Shown here: positions 17,631-26,625 of the stretch, piece after piece
Numbering within the stretch: position 1 is the stretch's first letter
Layout of the letters: every line of letters begins with the position of its first letter
Source: an uncultured Halocynthiibacter sp.
GTDB taxonomy: Bacteria > Pseudomonadota > Alphaproteobacteria > Rhodobacterales > Rhodobacteraceae
Direction of reading: 5' to 3'
Assembly: GCA_947503035.1 (NCBI GenBank)
Contig: CANNCD010000001.1
Coordinates: 992,001-1,056,000, forward strand
DNA: 64,000 bases
Made by a program: the position numbers and the translations under genes
Notes under the pieces: model-generated
The model's input: only the letters and a program-made list of their open reading frames with translations
The model's database searches: none
What the model was told of the DNA's origin: nothing

Positions 17631-18992
17631 TTAAGTCCCTTTCGCAAGTCTCTCTTGCTCAATCTCAATTTGCTTGCGCTTCTTGGCGCCGCTTTTCCGG
17701 TCACGACGAGACGAAGGCGCATCAACCATAAAATAGGCCGCCGCATTCGTCACATCATAGCTCAGGAGCGCCTCTGGGCCTAGCGGGACCTCTTCAGTCG
17801 GCTGGGTTGGGGCAAAGCCAAGCGCGTCGACGATTTGTCCTGCCACGGCGCGCGCCAAGGGCGGCGGAACCGAGTTCCCAATTTGACGAGCCCCATGCCA
17901 CTTGGTCACATTGAACCGGAACCAGTCGGGAAAGCCGTGAAGGCGCGCCATCTCGCGGACCGTCACACAACGCGCGAATTTGTAGTGCACAGGACGCGGG
18001 CTTGTGAATGCCCCACGGGCGCCATCAGTGCCCGCGCGCAGCGTGTTCGAAACGCCATCGGGTGGCAAACGGAAGAAACGACTGATGGGTTCAACCTTAC
18101 CTGGTTCTGTCTCGGAAAAGCGGCGGCGAGATATCTCCGTATGCTCGGTGCGGGCGCTCGAGGTCAAAACACCATTCTCCCATTTTCGCGGGTATCCCAG
18201 ATGCCAATCTTCGGATTTTTCACAGCGCATCTCGGCAGCGTATGAAGACGGTTGACCAAACTGTTTTGTTTTGACGCAATCCGTTTTCTTTAGACTGGAA
18301 AACAGCTCGGCGTCCGGCAGATCCTCGAGAGCTTCGTACACGGTTGGGCCGTTTGGCAAGTTTTCGTTGCTTACCTTTTTGCCAGAGATGTTCGTTGTAG
18401 GAGACGGATAGGAAGGCACCTCAATGCCCTTCTTCACTCCTAGCAGGAACAGACGTTCCCTGGACTGAGGGGTTCCGAAATTCCCAGCATTTATCACCTT
18501 CCAAGGCAGCTGACACTCGTAGCCGGCTTGATCAAAAGCCGAGACGAGCTCCGTAAGGAAACGTTTGTGTTTCCCAAGCGTGAGCCCTTTAACGTTTTCA
18601 AAGACAAAGCTGTTGGCGTCGAGCTCGGACACAATTCGTACGAAATGCAAAACGAGGCTGTTACGAGGGTCATCGAGGATCCTTTGACCTATAAGTGAAA
18701 AGCCCTGACAAGGCGCGCCACCGAAGACGCAATCCACAGACAGATCAGAGATCCCTGCCCGTTCGCGAATTTCGGCTCCAGTCAACTTCTCAACGGATCC
18801 ACAAATGACCTTGGTGTTGGGAAAGTTGTATTCATGAGTTGCGCAATGGACAGGATCAATTTCAACCGCGGCTTTGACGTCAAACCCAGCCTGCTCAAAT
18901 CCCAAACTTAACCCGCCAGCCCCAGCGAAAAGATCGATGCCGATTGGTCTCATACTATTGGCCAGCTCCATGGGTTGAAATCTTGAAGCCAT
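17631..18992 (-). CDS. DNA cytosine-5 methyltransferase (restriction-modification)
   Basis: The protein has 453 residues: motif I GIDLFAGAGGLSLGFEQAG (from ~18), motif IV FGGAPCQGFSLIGQR with catalytic Cys95, motif VI VFENVKGL, motif VIII FGTPQSRERLFLLG, then a variable target-recognition region and the C-terminal motif X QIGNSVPPPLARAV. It differs clearly from the HTH-bearing enzyme at 12146 and resembles single-domain modification enzymes. Start choice is uncertain: the first ATG has no visible ribosome binding site, and an internal ATG at 18953 has GGAG 12 bases ahead. It is the first gene of a probable operon with the endonuclease, the kinase and the response regulator. Confidence 0.9.
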   Translation of the reverse strand: MASRFQPMELANSMRPIGIDLFAGAGGLSLGFEQAGFDVKAAVEIDPVHCATHEYNFPNTKVICGSVEKLTGAEIRERAGISDLSVDCVFGGAPCQGFSLIGQRILDDPRNSLVLHFVRIVSELDANSFVFENVKGLTLGKHKRFLTELVSAFDQAGYECQLPWKVINAGNFGTPQSRERLFLLGVKKGIEVPSYPSPTTNISGKKVSNENLPNGPTVYEALEDLPDAELFSSLKKTDCVKTKQFGQPSSYAAEMRCEKSEDWHLGYPRKWENGVLTSSARTEHTEISRRRFSETEPGKVEPISRFFRLPPDGVSNTLRAGTDGARGAFTSPRPVHYKFARCVTVREMARLHGFPDWFRFNVTKWHGARQIGNSVPPPLARAVAGQIVDALGFAPTQPTEEVPLGPEALLSYDVTNAAAYFMVDAPSSRRDRKSGAKKRKQIEIEQERLAKGT

Positions 18993-19436
18993 TCAATATA
19001 CGGTTTCTCAGAGCTTGTCGATCGCTTTCCGCATGCCAGGGCCAATAAATTCGCGCTGCGGCATCAAAAAACAGCCAGATTTGAACAACACGCTGAACAA
19101 CAAATTTGGAAAAATCGTCTACTGCATTGTTTCAAATATCAAATATATTTTAAACTTTCCAATCCATCATCTGGGCGACCGATAGACGCGAGTCTCGGTA
19201 GATATCTGTGATTATATCATTTCACATTTTTGTCGACCCTCGGAAACCTTGTCTGCTCTGCCACAATCGACCTGTCCCATCTGCCATCTGAGATGGCAAA
19301 ACACGATGTGCCCTGCGGCGACGGTTCAATAGCATAAGTCACAGGAATTGCCATGGTATTATGCACGGCACAGCAGAGGCGGGGCACGTGATGAAGGTCA
19401 GCCGGGCTTGGTATGGTCGATCGATTGAGCGTCCTC
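18993..19436. promoter_or_regulatory. AT-rich upstream region of the methyltransferase-endonuclease operon
   Basis: These 444 bases carry no gene. They contain a direct repeat TGAACAACA (19082-19090 and 19094-19102, 12-base period) and a palindrome AAATAT-CAAAT-ATATTT (19134-19150), 90-160 bases upstream of the methyltransferase start. A short hairpin with 7-bp arms TGCCATC/GATGGCA lies at 19282-19298. The repeats could be operators for a controller such as the HTH methyltransferase. This is inference from position. Confidence 0.4.
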
Positions 19437-20264
19437 CTAGGCAAAGGCAGTCAACACTCCGAAAATCGGCAATAGCCCAAGCAGCCATTCCATCCCGTCA
19501 AAAGCAAAGTCATCGTCGCTGTCATCGCGGTCCGACCCGCGCTCGGCCTCGATCTCATCGGTTTCGACAATATCGACAACGGGCACAGGATAGTCGCCAT
19601 CAGCGCGATCATTTTCATCCGAGGCCTCCGCGAGCGTTTCGACGAGGCTCTGCGCGATCAAATCCCCAACCTCGTCAGAATAGTGTAAACCATCGTCAAA
19701 CATGTCGTCTGCGGGAATATTTGCGTCCTCTGCAAGGGTATCCGGATTGAGTGTTTGTACCTGCGGATCATGTTCTGCCACCTCGCGTTGGGCGTCGATC
19801 ACTGTGTCCCATCCCGCCCGAGAGGCGGCGTCAGGCGCATGTTCGGACAGCTCAAGGATGGTGATAGGGGCATCGTCAATGCCGACGTCCTTGTTTCCAA
19901 ACACGTTCGACACATCGTCGCGCAGATCATCAAACAGCCCCTCAAGGGTATCGGCGTAACGGCTTGCGCCGTATTCATAATAGGTATCGGCCTCGCCCTG
20001 CACCCAAATCATTCCGCCAAAGACGTGATCATCCCCTTCAAGTAGGGCGTTCACGGTTTCCTCGGTCAGGTCCTCGCGAAGCTCGTCGGGGTTGCTCCAA
20101 TCGGGAAGATCGGCCCGTTCGCGTGTCAGTGGTGCGCCGGCGTTATACACCTTGACCAATTCAAAATTCCCAGCGCCATATTCGGCATTCAGGGCAGCTT
20201 CGATATTGCTGGACAAAAGGGCGGCGTTGCTTTGGCCTGCCAAAATAAAAACTGGGACGGTCAT
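19437..20264 (-). CDS. SGNH/SASA-type esterase with acidic C-terminal tail
   Basis: This 275-residue protein belongs to the sialate O-acetylesterase-like (SASA) SGNH hydrolases. Block I is FILAGQSNAALL with the nucleophile Ser, block III is GMIWVQGEADT, and block V is DDGLHYSDEVG with catalytic Asp and His. These enzymes remove acetyl or similar esters from carbohydrates. After the catalytic domain, from ~215, comes an Asp/Glu-rich stretch and a short hydrophobic end (WLLGLLPIFGVLTAFA). No N-terminal signal peptide is evident, so export is unclear. GGAG precedes the ATG. It may act with the two following genes, which have related folds. Confidence 0.78.
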   Translation of the reverse strand: MTVPVFILAGQSNAALLSSNIEAALNAEYGAGNFELVKVYNAGAPLTRERADLPDWSNPDELREDLTEETVNALLEGDDHVFGGMIWVQGEADTYYEYGASRYADTLEGLFDDLRDDVSNVFGNKDVGIDDAPITILELSEHAPDAASRAGWDTVIDAQREVAEHDPQVQTLNPDTLAEDANIPADDMFDDGLHYSDEVGDLIAQSLVETLAEASDENDRADGDYPVPVVDIVETDEIEAERGSDRDDSDDDFAFDGMEWLLGLLPIFGVLTAFA

Positions 20265-20402
20265 AGGTGTTCTCCAACTGATTTGGAAACACCCTAGCCA
20301 AGCCGTGTTAAATCTGACCTAATTACCGCTAAATTTTTACATAACTTTCAATGACTTACAGATCATTAAAAACAATACGTCGATTTTAGTCGAATTGTAT
20401 CT

Positions 20403-21212
20403 TCATGGGATACGTGGCCCCAGCGCCTTGATTTCATTCAACAACAGGCCTCCCATTTCGGGGCCCGCGTGCATGATATCATTCGCTTCTTGGTCCATTT
20501 CGACGCCATATCGCGTTGCACCTTCGGTATATTTTTTCGCCGTAAGACAGCCATGGATCACCGTTTCGGGCGGCTGATGCAGCACCGAAACGTCGGGTAT
20601 CGCCACAAAAGCCATGTCATGGGCATCATTCAGGGCGCTGGCGAGCTTGGCCCCGTCGTCTTGTAGGAGAATCCGTCTTAGGCCGGCAAAGCTCTTGCGG
20701 ATCTGCAAGGTGTTATGCGCAAGGAACGGCGGCGGGATGATCGTGATCGGCACATCGCAATTGCGGCGCAATTCATCGACAAAGGCGTGGGTGTGGTTGC
20801 CCTGAATGGTTCCCGCGAGGCTGGCGCGATACACCGCGGGCGTCAACAAACGGCGACTGGTCGGGTTACCAAGGGACGAGTTCAGCGACTTCATCACGGG
20901 CTTGGCATCGGTCCACCCTGTCACGGCGTGGTCGCGCAACAATGCCAGCGCGTTGAAAATCGTCGCCGTATAGGACACGAACACCACGCGATCGAACACC
21001 GTCAGGTCCACAACAGGGCCAAGCCCACCGCGCTCCCAAAATGCGGTCAGGTCATCATCGTCGGACCGCATTTCGGTGCCCACCAACAGCTGTCGCCCCT
21101 CAAGCGGACGGGGGAGCGGCACAGGCGTGATGTCCATGCCGTCGACTGGGTTGGCCTTGTGCGCATTAACCAGCATGGCCAGATGGCTGTCACCAATGAT
21201 ACATGTCTTCAT
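20403..21212 (-). CDS. SGNH-like hypothetical protein
   Basis: This 269-residue protein begins MKTCIIGDSHLAMLVNA. The GDSH at the first strand matches the GDS(L/H) block I of SGNH hydrolases, but later blocks are not clear apart from a C-terminal DxxH-like region (DIMHAGPEMGG). It is probably a sugar-polymer-modifying enzyme or a catalytically altered relative. Its ATG overlaps the stop of the upstream GSCFA gene (21209-21212), so the two are made together. Confidence 0.55.
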   Translation of the reverse strand: MKTCIIGDSHLAMLVNAHKANPVDGMDITPVPLPRPLEGRQLLVGTEMRSDDDDLTAFWERGGLGPVVDLTVFDRVVFVSYTATIFNALALLRDHAVTGWTDAKPVMKSLNSSLGNPTSRRLLTPAVYRASLAGTIQGNHTHAFVDELRRNCDVPITIIPPPFLAHNTLQIRKSFAGLRRILLQDDGAKLASALNDAHDMAFVAIPDVSVLHQPPETVIHGCLTAKKYTEGATRYGVEMDQEANDIMHAGPEMGGLLLNEIKALGPRIP

Positions 21213-22267
21213 TCTTTTGCAAATATCTCAAGCATCAGCTCATCACAGTGGAGCGCATCTTGATCATCCATTTGGTTCATATCTGGCCGCGCAATCGGTG
21301 CCGGTGCGTCCATATCTGGGGCGGCAATATCGGGATAGGCCCCAAAGAACACCGACATCACCCGCGCCACGGCGTCGGCTCTCACAGACCGTAAATTGGG
21401 CGCATAGGCCGTGCCGACAAAGGGCGCGGCGGTGATCATTTCATAAGACGGGAAGTAGTCGACAAAGTCATGTTCGATGGACAACTCCTCGGCCACTGTG
21501 CGCAGAACCGATTTGGAATAAGTCGTCGCCGCCAACACATGTTGATCCGTCGCGGTCGCCGTCAAAGGCACCGGCGAAACGGTCAGCAAAATCTGGATAT
21601 CGGGCGAGATTTCACGCATCAGTTCAATCGCAACGGACATGTCCTCAAACACGTCCTTGAACCGCAGATTTACCAGCGAATGGCGGTCTGCGTCAAAGGT
21701 CCCCGCAACCACACCGGGCACTGATGGGAACACGATCCCCGTCTCGGTGTCCTGCCATGTTTCGGTCAGGCCCAGCGTGAAAATGAACATATCCGCCTGC
21801 TCAAAGATCGACAGCACCCGCACAAGGTGGTCGCGACGATGGGCGCGCAGTTCCCGTTTGTTGGCATATCCGGCGGGCTCCACGCTGGGGCGCAGACCGT
21901 CGTAATAGCGGCCGTCCTTTTTCCAGATGGCCGCTTCATGCACCGTGCCGGTCACCGCATCCTGAAGCAGTTGTCGCAACTGGCGCGCCGTATAGATATT
22001 GCCGTATCGCGCGGAATAAAGCCCGAAGCCGTGGTCCTTGGCCACATCATCCGGCAGGCCCAGAGGCGCGGGTTCCACATCGACAAATTCAAGGTCAGAT
22101 TGCCGGATATAGCGCCCGATGTTCTGGGCAAAGCAGCTCCCTGCGGTGGCGATTTTATTCCCCGATTGCAGCATGTGCTGGGGCGAATACAGGTCCGCCG
22201 CAAGAAACGTGTCGTCCTCGCGGCAGGTTTTCCAAAACGCCGATTTATGCTGAGAAGAATAAGGCAA
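21209..22267 (-). CDS. GSCFA domain-containing protein
   Basis: The protein has 352 residues. The name-giving motif appears as IATAGSCFAQNIGRYI near residue 40, followed by the family's LGLTETW (about residue 165) and LLTVSPVPLTATAT segments. GSCFA proteins share the SGNH-hydrolase fold and occur near polysaccharide genes; their activity is not established. Translation appears to start at TTG (22267), with AAGGA about 10 bases ahead. It is coupled by a 4-base overlap to the GDSH protein. Confidence 0.8.
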   Translation of the reverse strand: MPYSSQHKSAFWKTCREDDTFLAADLYSPQHMLQSGNKIATAGSCFAQNIGRYIRQSDLEFVDVEPAPLGLPDDVAKDHGFGLYSARYGNIYTARQLRQLLQDAVTGTVHEAAIWKKDGRYYDGLRPSVEPAGYANKRELRAHRRDHLVRVLSIFEQADMFIFTLGLTETWQDTETGIVFPSVPGVVAGTFDADRHSLVNLRFKDVFEDMSVAIELMREISPDIQILLTVSPVPLTATATDQHVLAATTYSKSVLRTVAEELSIEHDFVDYFPSYEMITAAPFVGTAYAPNLRSVRADAVARVMSVFFGAYPDIAAPDMDAPAPIARPDMNQMDDQDALHCDELMLEIFAKE

Positions 22268-22430
22268 CCTATTGCTTTCCTTAATAATGTCTTCTCACCG
22301 TAGAGGATTGCCCGCGCAAGCGTCAAGCCCGCGCGCAGAGCCCCCCTCTGCCCGTGCTGGCGACGAAGTGATCATGGTCGCGGACGCCCTGCCCCCGTTT
22401 CACTAAGGGAAAGGCGAGCAAAGCCGTGCC

Positions 22431-23084
22431 TTATTGAAGCTTTGGTTTGGGCCCAAGTTGGTTGAGGATGTTTGTGTAATTCTCACGGCCCTGAGCGCCG
22501 ACCACCAAATGCTTGGCGTTAAACACCACCGCTGGCACACCTTTGACGCCGCTGCGGATCCAGAAATTTTCCTCGCCGCGCACGCGCTCGGCAAAGCGTT
22601 CATCCGCCAAGACCATAACGGCGGTTGCACGGTTCAACCCGATCTCACCCGCGATATCGGCCAGAACCGCGTCATCCGACAAATCCCGCTGATCCGTGAA
22701 ATGCGCCACAAACAGCGCCTGCTTCAGATCATCACTGCGGTCTTCTTCTTTGGCCCAAACCAAAAGCTGATGCGCCTTAAACGTGTTGTGCATGCGCATT
22801 TCGGGGGTAAAGTTGAATTCAAAGCCAAGCTCCTTGCCGAGATCAGTGAGCTTGGCGCGGTTTGCGGCAGAATCCTCAGGGCTTGCGCCATATTTCTCGG
22901 CGACATGTTCCGTCAGGTTCTGGCCTTCGGGCCCCATCTTTGGGTTCAATTCAAACGGATGCCAATGGATTTCGGCGTCGACCCCCGTGTCCTTGAGGGC
23001 TTGGCTCAATTGACGATAGGCAATGATGCACCATGGGCAGACAACGTCTGAGACAATATCGATGCGAAGCGCTTGGGTGGTCAT
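22431..23084 (-). CDS. DsbA family oxidoreductase (FrnE-like)
   Basis: This 217-residue thioredoxin-fold protein has SDVVCPWCIIAYRQL near the N-terminus, where CPWC is the redox motif, followed by the DsbA helical insertion, a cis-Pro region GVKGVPAVVFN, and a final GAQGRENY. There is no signal peptide, which fits the cytosolic FrnE/2-hydroxychromene-isomerase-like branch that acts in thiol-disulfide exchange or stress tolerance. A longer frame extends to 23144, but ATG at 23084 with AAGGA nearby matches the family start. It stands alone. Confidence 0.85.
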   Translation of the reverse strand: MTTQALRIDIVSDVVCPWCIIAYRQLSQALKDTGVDAEIHWHPFELNPKMGPEGQNLTEHVAEKYGASPEDSAANRAKLTDLGKELGFEFNFTPEMRMHNTFKAHQLLVWAKEEDRSDDLKQALFVAHFTDQRDLSDDAVLADIAGEIGLNRATAVMVLADERFAERVRGEENFWIRSGVKGVPAVVFNAKHLVVGAQGRENYTNILNQLGPKPKLQ

Positions 23085-23227
23085 GGGGTGGTCCTTTGAA
23101 TTGTGTTGCCCCATAGGTGAGGCAGCGTGCACAGAGATCAACACAAAAATGCGTTATTTTTCCAAAATAGGCGACGGAAATCCGCCGTTCCCGCGTATAA
23201 TTCCCAAACTTACAAAAAGGGTATTCC

Positions 23228-23869
23228 ATGAAACGCACCTTAACCGTTCTTGCACTGGCGTCTGCCGCCCCTGTGGCCGCTTTTGCCGAAACATATTCCG
23301 CCGACGTTTGGGCGGACAACTGGTTTGAAATGCGCATCAACGGCGTCCAAGTCGCCGAAGACAGCGTGCCGATCACCACGGAACGTTCCTTTAACGCCGA
23401 GAGCTTTGACTTTGACGCGGCGCGCCCCTTTGTGATTGGCGTTGTCGCCAAGGATTTCAAAGAAAACGACACGGGTTTGGAATATATCGGGACCAATCGC
23501 CAACAGATGGGTGACGGCGGGTTGATCGTGCAAATCAAAGACGCCGCGGGTGCGACCGTGGCCGTCACGGACGCCGGTTGGCAGTGCATGGTGACCCATG
23601 TTGCGCCGCTGGATAAATCCTGTGAATCCGTCGATGATCCCGTTGCGGGCGAAGGCGCCTGTGGGTTCGAAACCGAGGACGAGCCAACCGGTTGGGACAC
23701 CGCCGATTTCGACGCGACCGGCTGGGCCGCTGCGGATGTGTATTCCGAGGCCGAGGTGTCCCCCAAATTCGGCTATGACGAGATCAGCTGGGACACATCT
23801 GCGGAGCTTATCTGGGGTCCTGACCTTGAACAAAGCAACACGGTTCTGTGTCGTTTGACCGTCGAATAA
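23228..23869 (+). CDS. exported protein of unknown function
   Basis: The protein has 213 residues with a clear signal peptide (MKRTLTVLALASAAPVAAFA). The mature part is acidic, contains Trp-rich beta-type repeats (YSADVWADNWFEMRING, DDEPTGWDTADFDATGW) and five Cys. The repeated GW/W-D-x-A elements recall galactose-binding-like jelly-roll domains. Its role is unknown. AGGG lies ahead of the ATG. It converges with the next small exported protein, whose stop is 7 bases away. Confidence 0.6.
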   Translation: MKRTLTVLALASAAPVAAFAETYSADVWADNWFEMRINGVQVAEDSVPITTERSFNAESFDFDAARPFVIGVVAKDFKENDTGLEYIGTNRQQMGDGGLIVQIKDAAGATVAVTDAGWQCMVTHVAPLDKSCESVDDPVAGEGACGFETEDEPTGWDTADFDATGWAAADVYSEAEVSPKFGYDEISWDTSAELIWGPDLEQSNTVLCRLTVE

Positions 23870-23875
23870 CGCCGC

Positions 23876-24238
23876 CTAGGGCAGATCGATCCACGTGATC
23901 GCGTCGCCCCAGCCATGAACAGACCCGCGCGCACGCACGCCAATCCGTGTGGTGCCCGCGGGAATTTCGACGCCAGACAGGCTTCTGGTAAAGGGTTGCT
24001 CATCTACATGGGGATGGGCCAATTCGCGTATGCCAAGGGACGTGCCGTCCTCGGTCACGACCTCCCAACCGTCGGCATAATGATCCCACCCCGTGTCAGG
24101 ATGCGAGAGCGTCACCGAAATGGTCCACGCCGCGCCGGATTTGCTAGCCTTGGCGGCCTCGACCACGGGGATATCGGCCAATGCGGCGACGGGGGCCAAA
24201 AGGGCCGCGGATAGAAGAATAGATTTAAAAACCGACAT
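23876..24238 (-). CDS. small exported protein of unknown function
   Basis: This 120-residue protein has a signal peptide (MSVFKSILLSAALLAPVAALA) and one compact beta-rich domain with HPDTGWDHYADGWEV and GVRARGSVHGWGD. It resembles small periplasmic proteins common in Rhodobacteraceae that I cannot name. It is followed tail to tail by the exported protein at 23228. No partner gene is obvious. Confidence 0.6.
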   Translation of the reverse strand: MSVFKSILLSAALLAPVAALADIPVVEAAKASKSGAAWTISVTLSHPDTGWDHYADGWEVVTEDGTSLGIRELAHPHVDEQPFTRSLSGVEIPAGTTRIGVRARGSVHGWGDAITWIDLP

Positions 24239-24363
24239 TTGAATGCTCCTTGGACGGGCGCAGGGCCCAATACATCAATGGTATGGGGCGGGCCGCGACG
24301 GGTCTAGGGCACGTTTACGTGATCGGCGGTGCCGCGCCAAAACCGGCGCGACACGGGGGCAAT

Positions 24364-24831
24364 TTACCAAGCGTTATAGCCAAGGAATTTGCCGGACATT
24401 TCGACCTTTACCCGATCCCCTTTGGGGTTTTCGACGCGGGTGATGGACATGTCGAAATCGATGGCGGACATGATGCCGTCGCCGAATTCCTCTTGGATCA
24501 ACGCCTTAAGGGTCGGACCATAGACGCCGACGATTTCATAGAAGCGGTAAATGCACGGATCGGTCGGCACGGCCTGTTCCCAAATCTTGGTTGGGTATTC
24601 TTCCAACACATCCGTCGCCTCGGTCGGCAGGTCCAGAAACGCGACGATCGCGGCGGCCTTGTCGGCCGGAAAGGCGTTCATCCCCATACAGGCCGAATGG
24701 GTCCAAACCGGCGACATGTCGATGGCCTTGGCGATGCCGTCCCATGTTTCGCCCATGCGTTTCTTGGCGATAATGATCATCGCGGTCACGTCTTCTTTGG
24801 TCATCAATTCCGGTGTTACGATATCTTTCAT
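24364..24831 (-). CDS. cynS: cyanate hydratase (cyanase)
   Basis: This 155-residue enzyme turns cyanate and bicarbonate into ammonia and CO2, using cyanate as a nitrogen source or detoxifying it. The C-terminal catalytic domain is plainly conserved: VPTDPCIYRFYEIVGVYGPT with the active-site Arg and Glu, and FGDGIMSAIDFDM with the active-site Ser. The N-terminal helix bundle is the usual one. AGGAGA lies 4 bases before the ATG. It starts 15 bases after the PP2C/kinase gene, so the two are probably co-transcribed. Confidence 0.95.
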   Translation of the reverse strand: MKDIVTPELMTKEDVTAMIIIAKKRMGETWDGIAKAIDMSPVWTHSACMGMNAFPADKAAAIVAFLDLPTEATDVLEEYPTKIWEQAVPTDPCIYRFYEIVGVYGPTLKALIQEEFGDGIMSAIDFDMSITRVENPKGDRVKVEMSGKFLGYNAW

Positions 24832-24846
24832 GGTCTCTCCTGAGGG

Positions 24847-26568
24847 TTAGCTAAAGGCCTGAACGGCAAGGATAATACATAGAATGGCAAGGGCCACCGA
24901 CACGGATTGCCAGAACCGCACGGGGTTCTTTTCGGCCAAGGGCACGTGGCGGCTGGCGTCATAGGTGGTGCTGGGGCGGCGCAGATCGGCGACGCATTCC
25001 GACAGGCTGTCATAGCGGTGCATCGGACCGGGATGGGTCGCGCGGCGTAGAGCCGCATCCATCCACGCAGGTACGCCGTTGTCGTCATCGCGCGCGGGTT
25101 GATACATCAAACGCATCTGATCACGGCGCGACTGGACCCGCGCCACATGCGCCCCATAGGGCAAGCGCCCCGTCAACATTTCATAGGCCAGAACGCCCAG
25201 CGAATATTGGTCCGAGCGCCAGCCGACAATGTCGCCGGACATATATTCCGGCGCGGTATATTGGTATGTTCCGGGCATCTCGCCCAGTGTGCCGGGCGCC
25301 GCCTCTTCGACTCCCGCGACCGAGGTCGATCCGAGGTCGATGATTTTCACCGTACCATCGGCGTCGATCATCACGTTTTCGGGGCGCAGATCCTGATGGA
25401 CCATGTCGCGGCGGTGAAACGTCCGAAGCCCCTTGGCCACCTGATCAATGATATCGCGGACCTCATCGAACTCGGGTTTCGGGTGGTCGGTCATCCATTG
25501 GCGCAGGGTGATGCCCTCGACAAATTCGGTGACCACATAGAGCGCGGTGCGGGTCTCGGGGACGGCCCCTGCCCGCAGGACGTGGTGGGATGACAGACGC
25601 CGCGCGATCCATTCCTCAAGGACAAAGCGGTTGAGATAGGCGGTGTCATGGGCGGTTTCGGTGGACGGGATTTTCAACGCCACGCGGTTGCCATCTGGGT
25701 CGACGGCCAGAAACACGTGGCTGCGGGCGGTGACGTGGATTTCGCGTAGAATGCGGAACCCGTCGATGACCTCGCCCGTCTTGGGGATCGGCGGAATGGG
25801 CAAACGGGCCGCATCGGTTTGCAGGCCCGCCGCGGTGTAGGGCAAACCATCGATGCGCACGATTTGGACGGTCAGGTTATCGTCGCTGCCGTTTTCAAAG
25901 GCGGCATTGGCCAGATGTTTCGCCGCCGCATCCAGATCATCCTGCGCAAGGGCCGCGACCGCATCGCGCCCGTCGGTAAATTCATGCACCCCATCGGTGG
26001 TCAGAACGAAAATATCCCCAACGGTCAATGGCATACGGACATAATCAACATCGATATCCGCATCGATACCCATGGCCCGCGCAAGGTAGTTTTCATTGGC
26101 GGACAGGATGGTGCGGTGATCCTCGGTCAGGGGTTCAAGGGACGCGCCATCAAGACGCTGAATGCGGCTATCGCCCACATGAAGGATATGTGCTTCGCCC
26201 CCTTTGAGGATCAGCGCAGACAGGGTACAGACCCGCCCCGCGTTCACATCGTGGGAGGTATTTTGCCCATGGAGCCACGCATTGGTCGCGCCCAAAACGC
26301 GGGTCGCGGCGGTGCGTACGGTCCATGCATCAGAGGTGGCGTAATAGTCGTTCATCATGGCCTTTACGGCGATTTCGGAGGCGTCACGGCTGACTTTGCT
26401 CGACGAAATCCCATCAGCCAGCGCAACCGTGATCCCCTTGAGGGACAGGTCAGACCCCGTGGGGATATGGGCGCTGTGGAAATCTTGGTTCTCGGCTTTG
26501 CGACCGCGGCTGGAATATTGGCCAATGGACACGCGAAGAGTATTGGGGGCGTTGGTATCCTTGGGCAT
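24847..26568 (-). CDS. PP2C phosphatase-Ser/Thr kinase fusion with C-terminal membrane anchor
   Basis: The protein has 573 residues. Residues ~10-250 are a PP2C-type phosphatase with metal-binding ENQD, ALADGISSS, HVGDSR and GSDDNLT. Residues ~270-530 are a Hanks-type kinase: VALKI (Lys), MVHQDLRPENVMI (HQD in place of HRD), IIDLGST (DLG in place of DFG), TAPEYMSG and SDQYSLGVLAYEMLTG. The glycine-rich loop is not recognisable. One helix ends the protein, so both domains should face the cytoplasm. ATG at 26568 with GGAG 6 bases ahead is preferred over GTG at 26571. Neighbours are an FNT channel and cyanase, as in nitrite/cyanate assimilation loci. Confidence 0.85.
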   Translation of the reverse strand: MPKDTNAPNTLRVSIGQYSSRGRKAENQDFHSAHIPTGSDLSLKGITVALADGISSSKVSRDASEIAVKAMMNDYYATSDAWTVRTAATRVLGATNAWLHGQNTSHDVNAGRVCTLSALILKGGEAHILHVGDSRIQRLDGASLEPLTEDHRTILSANENYLARAMGIDADIDVDYVRMPLTVGDIFVLTTDGVHEFTDGRDAVAALAQDDLDAAAKHLANAAFENGSDDNLTVQIVRIDGLPYTAAGLQTDAARLPIPPIPKTGEVIDGFRILREIHVTARSHVFLAVDPDGNRVALKIPSTETAHDTAYLNRFVLEEWIARRLSSHHVLRAGAVPETRTALYVVTEFVEGITLRQWMTDHPKPEFDEVRDIIDQVAKGLRTFHRRDMVHQDLRPENVMIDADGTVKIIDLGSTSVAGVEEAAPGTLGEMPGTYQYTAPEYMSGDIVGWRSDQYSLGVLAYEMLTGRLPYGAHVARVQSRRDQMRLMYQPARDDDNGVPAWMDAALRRATHPGPMHRYDSLSECVADLRRPSTTYDASRHVPLAEKNPVRFWQSVSVALAILCIILAVQAFS

Positions 26569-26583
26569 CACAGTCTCCGAGAC

Positions 26584-26611
26584 AAAAAAGGGGCCCGCCG
26601 AAACGGGCCCC
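26584..26611 (-). terminator. rho-independent terminator after the FNT channel gene
   Basis: GGGGCCCG (26604-26611 read on the minus strand) and CGGGCCCC (26590-26597) form a perfect 8-bp GC stem with a 6-nt loop, followed by six T. It stands between the FNT stop and the kinase start, so the downstream kinase-cynS pair depends on read-through or its own promoter. Confidence 0.85.
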
Positions 26612-26625
26612 AGTGGAAGGTTACC

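Noticed and set aside
24334-24352. Short CGCGCC/GGCGCG hairpin downstream of cynS
   Set aside because: It is only 6 bp in GC-rich sequence and has no T-run; such stems arise often by chance here.
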